Shown here one piece after another: positions 42,538-50,147 of a DNA stretch of 64,000 bases. Origin of the DNA: Mesorhizobium sp. ZC-5 (GTDB lineage Bacteria; Pseudomonadota; Alphaproteobacteria; Rhizobiales; Rhizobiaceae); contig NZ_JAOWPT010000010.1 in the NCBI RefSeq assembly GCF_025753855.1, forward strand, positions 124,001 to 188,000. The letters run 5' to 3'. A program made the position numbers and the translations under genes. Within the stretch, counting starts at the first letter, position 1. Each line of letters opens with the position of its first letter. The notes beneath the pieces were generated by a model. It ran no database searches. It was given only the letters and a program-made list of their open reading frames with translations, and had not been told where the DNA came from.

Positions 42538-42566
42538 ATAATGTCATTTCTTTCTATGACATGTCA
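42538..42566. promoter_or_regulatory. Shared-motif variant plus TGACATGTCA palindrome, divergent promoter region
   Basis: The minus strand of 42538-42547 reads ATGACATTAT, as at 39728. Ten bases on, TGACATGTCA (42557-42566) is a perfect palindrome. Three to four TGTCA/TGACA half-sites within 35 bases suggest a dimeric regulator. The gap separates the Bug gene (minus) from the CoxL-like gene (plus). Confidence 0.45.
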
Positions 42567-42605
42567 ATGTCGCCCTTCGAGACACAGAACCAGAAAGGAT
42601 GAGGA

Positions 42606-44918
42606 ATGGCGGAGTTGCGGTTTGGCCGGTCGTTGACGCGACGCGAGGATGAACGTCTCATGCGCGGACAAGGCACTTATACGGCAGACGTGACCCTTCC
42701 AGGAATGTTGCACCTTGCGATGGTGCGATGCCCGCATCCATGCGCCCGGATCGTCGGCATCGAGGCCGAAGAAGCTCTTGCATTACCAGGAGTGATCGCG
42801 GTCCTCACTGGAGCGGATGCTGCGGCTGATGGCTTCGAAAGCGTTCTTTTCGCGGTGACGGTCAAGAGGAGCGACGACCGGGATGCCGCCAGAACCCCAC
42901 GGCCGTTTCTGGTTTCCGATAGGGTTCGTTTCATCGGCGAGCCGGTTGCGCTGGTTATCGCCGAAACCGCCGAGATCGCGCGCGACGCCTCCGAACACGT
43001 GGCGGTCGAGTACGAACAACGCGACTCGGTGGCAACGGTGGCGGACGCGATCGACCCGTCCGCCACCGCCGTATGGGATGACGCGCCGGACAACGTCGCC
43101 TTCCACTGGACGCACGGCGACGTTGCGGGCGTCGACGCGGCTCTGGCGCGCGCTCATCATGTCACCAAGCTGGAAACACATGTGTCGCGCGTGGCGGCAA
43201 TGCCGCTGGAGCCTCGCGCGGCAATCGGCATGGTCGACGAAGACGGTGTTCATACGCTCTACATGAGCCACCAGAGCCCCTATGCAATGCGAGGGCCGCT
43301 AGCCAAATCGCTCAATATCGAACCGGCCAAGATGCGGATCATCGTCAAGGATGTCGGTGGTTCGTTCGGAATGAAGTCGGGCTTCCTGCGCGACGAAGCC
43401 CTGACCCTCTGGGCGGCCAGGCGAACAGGAAGGCCTGTCCGCTGGGTGTCGGACCGGAGCGAGGCCTTCCTCTCCGACGAACATGGCCGGGACGTTCTGA
43501 TCAAGGCCACCTTGGGACTCGACGAACGGGGCAACTTCACCGCTCTCAAAGTCGGCTACCGAATTAATATCGGCGCCTACCTGTCCGGTCGTTCCACCTC
43601 ACATTTGCTAAACATAGGCGGGATCGCGGGGGTTTACAGAACGCCGCTCATCGCCGCCGATGCTTACGGCATTTTGACCAACACCCAGCCGACGGCGCCA
43701 TACCGCGGCGCCGGTCGGCCGGACGCAACCTACGCGATCGAGCGTGTAATTGACGTCGCCGCGGCTGAACTGGGGATCGACCCGTTCGAACTTCGCCGCC
43801 GCAACCTGATCCCGATGGACGCCATGCCGTTCCAAACCGGTTTTCTCTACAAATATGATTGCGGCGACTTCGCCCAGAACATGGACAGGGCGGCGGAAAT
43901 CGTGGACTATGAGGGCTTTGCGGCGCGGCGTGAGGAATCCAAGCGCCGAGGCCTTTTGCGAGGTATCGGCATTTCGAACCCTATCGAGGTCGCAGCGGGT
44001 CCCTTCCGGGCCATTAGCACAGATTACGGGCGCGTCGAGGCGGAAACGGATGGCACGGTAACAATATATTCCGGGACGATGTCGACCGGTCAAGGCACCG
44101 AGACGACGTTCACGAGCATCGTTTCACAGTTGCTTGAAATTCCGGTCGAGAACATTCGCTACCGCCAGGGTGATACGAATGCGCTCCATAACGGCAAGGG
44201 TAATGGCGGATCGGCCGCTCTGACCATCGGCGGTTCGGTGATGACGCTGTGCGTCAAGCAGTTGATCGAACGCGGCAGCCAACTTACGGCCGACCATTTC
44301 GACGTGCCTGTCGAAGACATCGAGTTCTCCGCCGGGGTATTCAAACGGCTGCGTACCAACCAGTCGCTGTCACTGGCCGAGACGGCGCTACTGGCGGCGG
44401 AGAAAGATCAAGAAGAACGCACTCTGTTCGGGCAAAGCGCGTTTACACCTCCCAATCCGACCTACCCGAACGGCTGTCACGTCTGCGAAGTCGAGATTGA
44501 CCCGGAGACGGGCCTGGTCGACGTGCTGAACTATGTCAGCGTCGAGGATGTTGGCCGCGTTCTCAACCCGCTCCTGGTCGAGGGGCAGATTCATGGCGGC
44601 GTCGCGCAAGGCATCGGCCAGGCGATAAAGGAGCATATCGTCCACGACGCGTCCGCACAGCTCGTGACCGGTTCGTTCATGGACTACGGAATGCCGCTGT
44701 CGACTGACATACCGCAGATCGTTTGCGCCAGCGTGGAAGTTCCGACCGCCATGAATCCTCTTGGCGTCAAGGGTGTCGGCGAGGCTGGGGCTGTCGGCGG
44801 CCTCGCCGCAACGATGAATGCAGTGTGCAATGCCCTTGCCCCGCTCGGTATTCGGCACCTTGATATGCCGGCGTCACCAGGCCGCGTTTGGGAAGCCATT
44901 CAAAACGCCAAGGGATAG
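42606..44918 (+). CDS. Molybdenum hydroxylase large subunit, CoxL/xanthine-dehydrogenase family
   Basis: A 770-aa molybdopterin-binding subunit of the xanthine oxidase family. It has the N-terminal FGRSLTRREDERLMRGQGTYTAD start, mid-protein YRGAGRPDATYAIERVID (form II, not the CO-dehydrogenase AYRCSFR type) and the catalytic Glu in GVGEAGAVGG. It should hydroxylate an aldehyde, aromatic or heterocyclic compound. The FeS and FAD subunits are usually next to it and neither is in the window, nor is a CoxD/CoxG-type maturation gene. The start ATG at 42606 has GAGGA upstream. It stands alone in a plus-strand unit that ends at a large hairpin. Confidence 0.92.
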   Translation: MAELRFGRSLTRREDERLMRGQGTYTADVTLPGMLHLAMVRCPHPCARIVGIEAEEALALPGVIAVLTGADAAADGFESVLFAVTVKRSDDRDAARTPRPFLVSDRVRFIGEPVALVIAETAEIARDASEHVAVEYEQRDSVATVADAIDPSATAVWDDAPDNVAFHWTHGDVAGVDAALARAHHVTKLETHVSRVAAMPLEPRAAIGMVDEDGVHTLYMSHQSPYAMRGPLAKSLNIEPAKMRIIVKDVGGSFGMKSGFLRDEALTLWAARRTGRPVRWVSDRSEAFLSDEHGRDVLIKATLGLDERGNFTALKVGYRINIGAYLSGRSTSHLLNIGGIAGVYRTPLIAADAYGILTNTQPTAPYRGAGRPDATYAIERVIDVAAAELGIDPFELRRRNLIPMDAMPFQTGFLYKYDCGDFAQNMDRAAEIVDYEGFAARREESKRRGLLRGIGISNPIEVAAGPFRAISTDYGRVEAETDGTVTIYSGTMSTGQGTETTFTSIVSQLLEIPVENIRYRQGDTNALHNGKGNGGSAALTIGGSVMTLCVKQLIERGSQLTADHFDVPVEDIEFSAGVFKRLRTNQSLSLAETALLAAEKDQEERTLFGQSAFTPPNPTYPNGCHVCEVEIDPETGLVDVLNYVSVEDVGRVLNPLLVEGQIHGGVAQGIGQAIKEHIVHDASAQLVTGSFMDYGMPLSTDIPQIVCASVEVPTAMNPLGVKGVGEAGAVGGLAATMNAVCNALAPLGIRHLDMPASPGRVWEAIQNAKG

Positions 44919-44943
44919 CAACAAACTTGTCTGCGGCCATTAC

Positions 44944-44997
44944 TTCGCGGCGTCCAATCCGGTCTGAGGATCAGACCGGATGTGCCGACGCCGCGAA
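44944..44997. terminator. Double-stem inverted repeat between convergent genes
   Basis: The outer stem pairs 44944-44954 with 44987-44997 (11 bp); the inner stem pairs 44957-44967 with 44971-44981 (11 bp, 3-base loop). The two stems are nested and interrupted by short unpaired stretches. It overlaps the stop of the minus-strand GST gene and follows the CoxL-like gene by 25 bases. No T-run. Confidence 0.55.
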
Positions 44998-45576
44998 ACT
45001 TGGAACGGCTGCCGCAAAACCATCAAGCCAGTCCACCAGATCGGGATAGCCCACGCGCCAGTACCCGTCGAAGCGATAATCAAGGTAGGCGAGCGCGCAG
45101 GCGAGTGCGATATGGCCGACATGCGGCGTGCCTGACAGCATCTCCCTGTGGGACATGACGAACGCAAGCGATCGTGTAACCTTCTCGCGCTGATAGTCCA
45201 TCCAGATCTGGCTGAGTGCCGATCCTTCATGATGTCGCCGTTCCGACATTTGCTGGACGCTTGCGTCCATCATCCCGTCGCCAACCGCCTGCAGCCGCAG
45301 CGCCTCAAAATGGTGCTCGCCTGTAGGAATGATTCTGCCCCCACCCGCTTGCGCGTCGAGCCATTCGAGGATGACCCGTGAATCGAACAGGGCCGATCCG
45401 TCCTCGAGCACGAGCGTCGGCAGTTTGCCCAGCGGATTGAGTTGCCGAACGGGGTCTGCCGGATCGCGTGGAACGCTGGTCACCATCCGAATACGATCGG
45501 AGAGGCCGCAAAGCCCAGCGCCAACCGTTATTTTCCGGCCGAAAGGCGAGGAGGTCGATGATCGAAGTATCCACAT
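44971..45576 (-). CDS. Glutathione S-transferase family protein
   Basis: A 201-aa GST. The thioredoxin-like N-terminal domain reads MWILRSSTSSPFGRKI, with the NPLGKLPTLVLEDGSALFDSRVILEWLD segment holding cis-Pro and Glu/Asp-Ser-type glutathione contacts. The helical C-terminal domain ends with YLDYRFDGYWRVGYPDLVDWL. It begins at ATG 45576, the family-typical N-terminus; earlier Met codons add residues without similarity. It lies 74 bases after tctA on the same strand. It could process thiol conjugates or act as a detoxifier of pathway electrophiles. Confidence 0.88.
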   Translation of the reverse strand: MWILRSSTSSPFGRKITVGAGLCGLSDRIRMVTSVPRDPADPVRQLNPLGKLPTLVLEDGSALFDSRVILEWLDAQAGGGRIIPTGEHHFEALRLQAVGDGMMDASVQQMSERRHHEGSALSQIWMDYQREKVTRSLAFVMSHREMLSGTPHVGHIALACALAYLDYRFDGYWRVGYPDLVDWLDGFAAAVPSFAASAHPV

Positions 45577-45650
45577 CGGATTTACATCCAAGCTGCTTCC
45601 GCGCTGCATACCAGACCCGGCTATCACTGCCGGTCTGATATAAGGGAGGA

Positions 45651-47156
45651 TCACTCGTCCTCGACGAAGACTTCCTCGCGCTTTTTCTTGATGGCCGGCA
45701 TCACGATGAGCCCGAGTACGACTACCGCCAGCAGCAGCAGAACGCCGCTGATCGGCCGTGTCACGAAGACACTTGGATCACCGTGCGACAGGATCATCGC
45801 GCGGCGCAATTGTTCCTCGAACATCGGGCCAAGGATGAAGCCGAGGAGGAGAGGTGCTGGCTCGCAGCCGAGCTTGATCAGCAGGTAGCCGAGAATGCCG
45901 AAGATCGAGATTGAATAGAGGTCCAGTGCGTTGCTGTTCACTGAATAGATGCCGATCGCCGAAAAGGTGATGATCGCCGGAAAGAGCATGTAGTACGGGA
46001 TCCTGAGCAGCCGCACCCATAGGCCTACCAGCGGCAAGTTGAGCAGGACCAGCATGAGATTGCCGACCCACATCGACGTGATAAGCCCCCAGAAAAGTTC
46101 CGGCCGTTGGGTCGCCACGTTAGGCCCCGGGACGATCCCCTGCAGGATCATCGCGCCGACCATAAGCGCCATGACCGCGTTGGAAGGAATGCCCAACGAC
46201 AGCATCGGAATGAACGACGTCTGGGCGCCAGCATTGTTGGCGGCTTCCGGCCCGGCAACGCCCTGGATGGCGCCTTTTCCGAACTTGTGCGGCGTCTTCG
46301 AGATTTTGCGTTCAATCGTGTAAGAGGCGAACGACGACAGTGTGGCTCCGCCGCCAGGCAGGATTCCGAGGAACGACCCGACAGCCGTGCCCCTCAGGAC
46401 AGGCCCGACGGAGTCGCGAATATCCTGCCTGGAGGGCATCAGACTGGTGATTTTCTGGATCACCATCTCGCGCGTTCGTTCGTCCTCGAGGTTACGCAGA
46501 ATCTCTGAGACACCGAACACGCCGACGGCGATGGAGACGAAATTCACCCCATCCGCCAGTTCGGGCAAGCCGAGTGTGAAGCGCATCGACCCCGTGTAGA
46601 TGTCCGTGCCGATGCTGCCTAGCAACAGACCGACGCCCACCATCGCCAGGGCTTTGAGAATTGAGCCATGCGCCAGTGCGACCGACGAGATGAGACCCAG
46701 CACGATCAGAGAGAAATATTCCGCTGGCCCGAACTTTAGCGCCATCTCGGTCAGTGGCGGCGCGAACAGCGCGATGACGAACGTTGCCACCGTGCCGGCG
46801 AAGAACGAACCGAGCGCTGCGATCGCCAAGGCTGGCCCGCCACGACCTTGCCGAGCCATCTGGTATCCGTCTATCGCCGTGACCGCCGCAGCGGATTCGC
46901 CCGGCAGATTGATCAGGATAGCCGTCGTCGACCCGCCATATTGCGCGCCATAGTAGATGCCGGCAAGCATGATGAGCGCCGAATCCGGTGACAGCGAAAA
47001 TGTGATCGGCAGCAGCATCGCGATGGTGGCACTGGGGCCAATGCCGGGCAGCACGCCGATGAACGTACCCAGCAGTGCGCCGATGAAGCAGTAGAAGATG
47101 TTGATGGGCTGAAGCGAAGTCTGCAGGCCAAGCAATAGATCCGAGAAAAGTTCCAT
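45651..47156 (-). CDS. tctA: Tripartite tricarboxylate transporter large permease TctA (second system)
   Basis: A 501-aa large TTT permease with about 12 membrane segments. The signature GVLPGIGPSATIAMLLP, GIYYGAQYGGSTTAILINLPG and DGYQMARQGRGG, plus the later LGILPGGGATLSSF and LGIPSNAVMALMVG, are clear. It is only distantly similar to the tctA at 5591. It lies 10 bases downstream of tctB. No tctC is adjacent; the Bug gene at 41376 (same strand, 3.3 kb on) or others in the window are candidates to serve it. Confidence 0.95.
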   Translation of the reverse strand: MELFSDLLLGLQTSLQPINIFYCFIGALLGTFIGVLPGIGPSATIAMLLPITFSLSPDSALIMLAGIYYGAQYGGSTTAILINLPGESAAAVTAIDGYQMARQGRGGPALAIAALGSFFAGTVATFVIALFAPPLTEMALKFGPAEYFSLIVLGLISSVALAHGSILKALAMVGVGLLLGSIGTDIYTGSMRFTLGLPELADGVNFVSIAVGVFGVSEILRNLEDERTREMVIQKITSLMPSRQDIRDSVGPVLRGTAVGSFLGILPGGGATLSSFASYTIERKISKTPHKFGKGAIQGVAGPEAANNAGAQTSFIPMLSLGIPSNAVMALMVGAMILQGIVPGPNVATQRPELFWGLITSMWVGNLMLVLLNLPLVGLWVRLLRIPYYMLFPAIITFSAIGIYSVNSNALDLYSISIFGILGYLLIKLGCEPAPLLLGFILGPMFEEQLRRAMILSHGDPSVFVTRPISGVLLLLAVVVLGLIVMPAIKKKREEVFVEDE

Positions 47157-47166
47157 GATGTGCCCT

Positions 47167-47622
47167 CTAGACGTGGAGCCAGGGTCCGAAAACCTGAATC
47201 GGCAGCCCCAGACCGTAGTGGAAGACGCCGAGGCAGAAGACGGTCAGTACGGCGGTGATGGCCAGGGCTTGAACGAACCCGACCTTGTAGCTGGCGAAGC
47301 ACGTGATCATCGATGCCAGTGCAATTGTCGGACCGAGCCCCAGGCCGCGAATGCATATGCCGAAGACAATGGGAGCGAGGCTGATCAGAATTGCGCCACG
47401 CCACGGCACCGATCCGAAAGGCGTCGTCTCGTGACCGAAGCCGCTGATGATGATGAAAAGTCCGAGCACCACCACGAGAATCCCCGCGATGAATGGAAAA
47501 TACCCCGGTCCCATGCGCGACGACGTTCCCATTGTCAGCGTGGTCCAAGCAATCACGCAAAAAGCCGTACCGATCGCGATAAAGATCAGGCCGGCAGCCA
47601 CGTCCTTTCCATTCACCTGCAT
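47167..47622 (-). CDS. tctB: Tripartite tricarboxylate transporter small subunit TctB (second system)
   Basis: A 151-aa four-segment TctB. Typical pattern: GLIFIAIGTAFCVIAW, then SSRMGPGYFPFIAGILVVVLG, then two further hydrophobic stretches. The start ATG has GGAG seven bases upstream. It is the first gene of the second TTT unit, tctB-tctA, which continues into the GST gene. The gap to the D-2-hydroxyacid dehydrogenase upstream is only 35 bases, so this run may include that gene. Confidence 0.9.
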   Translation of the reverse strand: MQVNGKDVAAGLIFIAIGTAFCVIAWTTLTMGTSSRMGPGYFPFIAGILVVVLGLFIIISGFGHETTPFGSVPWRGAILISLAPIVFGICIRGLGLGPTIALASMITCFASYKVGFVQALAITAVLTVFCLGVFHYGLGLPIQVFGPWLHV

Positions 47623-47657
47623 TCACTCAGCTCCAATTGATGGATGGGCTAGCAATC

Positions 47658-48611
47658 TCATTCAGCGACAAGCACGCGTATGGGTGAGTGCCGCAGGAAG
47701 GCGGCGATGTCCTCGACGGCGTCCTCGAAGAACACGCGATAGCCCTCCTCGGTAGCGTATCCGACGTGCGGGGTGAGCAACGTGTTGGGCGCCTTGACCA
47801 GTGGGTGAACATCGCTCAGCGGTTCGTCGTCGAAGACGTCGAGGGCAGCGCCTGCAATCACGCCCTTTTCGAGGGCGTCGACCAGTGCGTCCTGCTTGAT
47901 AATCGGTCCACGCGACGTATTAACGATGATCGCACTCGGCTTCATGGAAGCCAGTTCTTTCTCGCCGATCAGTCCTCTCGTCGTCTCGCTCAGCACTATG
48001 TGGATGGTGACGATATCGGATTGGCCAAGCAGATCAGGAAGTGCAACCCGCCTCGCCCCCACGGCACGTGACCGTTCGTCGGTCAGGTTCGGGCTCCAGG
48101 CGATGATGTCCATGCCGAAGGCCTTGGCATAACCTGCCACCTCGGTTCCTTTCCTGCCCAAGCCGATGATGCCGATCGTCTTGCCCTTGAGACCGCGCCC
48201 GAGCGTCGTCTGCCAGCGACCCTCGCGGATTGCGCGGTCTTCGGTCGCGACCTGGCGCATGTGCGCCATGATCAGCGCCCAGGTGAGTTCCGACGTTGGA
48301 TACCCCAGCCCCCCGGTCCCGCACACCACGATGCCCTGTGCCCGAGCGGCCTGCAGGTCGATCGCGCTGTTACGCGAGCCGGTCGTCACCAGCAACCGCA
48401 GGCTCGGAAGACGTTTCAGCAACGATGCCGGGAAAGGGGTCCGCTCGCGCATCGCAACGATGATGTCGAAATCGCCGAGCCGGGCGACGAGGCTGGTTTC
48501 ATCGGCCAGATGATCGCTGAATGCGGCAACCTCGCAACCGGATAGCGAATTCCAGTCCGCCAACCTCCGCGCGACATTCTGATAGTCATCCAGAATGGCG
48601 ACTCGGACCAA
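47658..48611 (-). CDS. D-2-hydroxyacid dehydrogenase family protein
   Basis: A 317-aa NAD(P)-dependent D-2-hydroxyacid dehydrogenase, related to the protein at 31782. IIGLGRKGTEVAGYA, VNTSRGPIIKQDALV (Arg) and LLTPHVGYATEEG (His) are in place. I begin at a TTG at 48611, since GGGGAGGG lies six bases upstream and the product then starts LVRVAILDDYQNVARRLADW, matching the paralogue; the longer reading has no such similarity. It is the first gene of a minus-strand run with tctB-tctA. The substrate could be the acid imported by that transporter. Confidence 0.88.
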   Translation of the reverse strand: MVRVAILDDYQNVARRLADWNSLSGCEVAAFSDHLADETSLVARLGDFDIIVAMRERTPFPASLLKRLPSLRLLVTTGSRNSAIDLQAARAQGIVVCGTGGLGYPTSELTWALIMAHMRQVATEDRAIREGRWQTTLGRGLKGKTIGIIGLGRKGTEVAGYAKAFGMDIIAWSPNLTDERSRAVGARRVALPDLLGQSDIVTIHIVLSETTRGLIGEKELASMKPSAIIVNTSRGPIIKQDALVDALEKGVIAGAALDVFDDEPLSDVHPLVKAPNTLLTPHVGYATEEGYRVFFEDAVEDIAAFLRHSPIRVLVAE

Positions 48612-49182
48612 TATCTGCCCTCCCCGGCAAGCCCCCCGACCGTATCGCCGGATGTTGATTTCTTCACACGCAGCATGCCCTAGAACCAGAGCCAGCCGAT
48701 CGCTAAACATCAGGACATCACAGGCTGCATAAAAAAACAATACACTTTCTCCAGTTTTCGTCTACATAAAACCCCTTCCGTGGCTTTAATGCGAGCCATG
48801 ATACCGCTCTATCTGCGGCCATTACTACAAGTTTCGACACGTTAATACGTGCACATTTCCGAGAATTGATCGAGTATACATATAAGGTATAATGAAGTAG
48901 ACTTAAGTCTGTGAAAAACATGTGTGAAGTTTGATATTGTATACTTTCTGCTTATCTTCATAAAAATGGGAGTATCGATGCCATTCCTGATGCAAAGAAA
49001 CGTTATTTGGCCTCTTGAATGGCCTCGTCGCATCTATGTTGGGGTCGATCCATTGAATGTATTCTGATGTATACGGCATGACGCTTGCTGGGAAAAAGCG
49101 GAGCGTGCTCTACGGGCGATGTTGGTCACACGGCTGACCGTCCATCGGCATGGCACCCGGTTGATGATGGAAGGGAAGTCGA
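48612..49182. other. 571-base AT-rich intergenic region
   Basis: Between divergent genes (D-2-hydroxyacid dehydrogenase and alpha/beta-hydrolase). The middle (about 48700-49000) is strikingly AT-rich, unlike the GC-rich genes on either side. It has TATACATATAAGGTATAATG near 48875-48894, which resembles the shared motif half (GGTATAA). I find no convincing gene; a 67-codon minus-strand open frame at 48718-48921 lacks a ribosome site and family features. Promoter/operator DNA or remnant sequence are both possible. Confidence 0.5.
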
Positions 49183-50001
49183 ATGCCTTGGATCGAAATC
49201 AACGATACGATCTTGCGCTACCGGAAAGACGGCACCGGCCGCCGCACCCTGCTGCTCGTGCATGAAATGGGAGGGACACTCGAGAGCTGGGATTTCCTTG
49301 TCGAGCATTTACAGGACGACTTCGCTGTCCTGCGGTTCGACATGCGCGGCTGCGGGCTTTCGGAATGGAAGCCGGGCGGCATTGCGATCGCCGATCTGAG
49401 CGGGGACATAGCGGCGCTCCTCGACGCACTGGCCATCGACATGCCATGTGCCGTCATCGGCTGCGCGGTTGGCGCGGCAGTGGCGATCCACTTCGCGGCA
49501 CACCATGCGGACCGAACTGCCGCCCTTGTCGCCATGGCGCCATCAGTCGGCCTGCCGCCTGAACGCCGCGCCGGCGCGCACGCACGGGCGGCGCAACTGG
49601 AATCGGAGGGTTCGCGTCCCAGCGTCGACGAACAACTCGCAAAAACTTATCCGAACGTCCTGCGGCGCGACATTGAGCGGTTCGAAGAGATTCGCCGTCG
49701 CCGCCTCGCAGCCAATCCTTTCTCGTCCGCAGCATTGGGGCGAATGCTCGCCGAGCTCGACCTTACCGAAGAACTGGCGCGCATCGCATGTCCCACCCTT
49801 GTCCTTGCCGGTCGCCATGACGCGGTGCGTAACCCGGAAGGGGTTGCTGAAACAGCGCGTCTCATTCGCGGCGCCGAGATGAACGTGCTGGAGTCCGGGC
49901 ATTTCATGCCGCTGCAGACCCCCGATCTGGTGGCAACGGCAATAGCTGATTTCCTTGCGGCGAACTGGCTTCCCGACGCAACGCAGGGTGTTGGTGCCTG
50001 A
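49183..50001 (+). CDS. Alpha/beta-hydrolase-fold protein with Ala at the nucleophile position
   Basis: A 272-aa alpha/beta-hydrolase-fold protein. LLLVHEMGGTLESWDF is the oxyanion segment. The nucleophile elbow reads GCA95VG: Ala (GCG, 49465-49467) replaces Ser. D213 (AGRHDAVRNP) and H240 (ESGHFMP) keep the rest of the triad. E. coli RutD, as I recall, carries GHALG at the same place, so this may be a RutD-like or otherwise non-nucleophilic catalyst. The start ATG has GAAGGGAAG upstream. It is alone on the plus strand, followed by a hairpin and a convergent GMC gene. This is the second Ala-type member in the window (see 13122). Confidence 0.85.
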   Translation: MPWIEINDTILRYRKDGTGRRTLLLVHEMGGTLESWDFLVEHLQDDFAVLRFDMRGCGLSEWKPGGIAIADLSGDIAALLDALAIDMPCAVIGCAVGAAVAIHFAAHHADRTAALVAMAPSVGLPPERRAGAHARAAQLESEGSRPSVDEQLAKTYPNVLRRDIERFEEIRRRRLAANPFSSAALGRMLAELDLTEELARIACPTLVLAGRHDAVRNPEGVAETARLIRGAEMNVLESGHFMPLQTPDLVATAIADFLAANWLPDATQGVGA

Positions 50002-50072
50002 GGATTGGTTCCTTCAAGCCGTGATTGGCCGCAAACGGGACGTTTGCACCGTGATCATTGGTCTGGCTGCAT

Positions 50073-50099
50073 TTTCGCTGCCTGACCAATGCAGCGAAA
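50073..50099. terminator. 9-bp hairpin flanked by T and A runs
   Basis: TTTCGCTGC (50073-50081) pairs with GCAGCGAAA (50091-50099), nine bases with a 9-base loop, in the gap between the convergent alpha/beta-hydrolase and GMC genes. A second overlapping repeat, CATTGGTC (50056-50063) with GACCAATG (50084-50091), gives an alternative fold. Confidence 0.5.
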
Positions 50100-50147
50100 C
50101 CGTTCAAAAATGTCCCCGCTGCGCTGCGAAAGCGGCGTTTGCGGACG

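Noticed and set aside
48718-48921. 67-codon minus-strand open frame in the AT-rich gap
   Set aside because: No ribosome site, no hydrophobic or domain pattern, and AT-rich DNA makes short frames likely.
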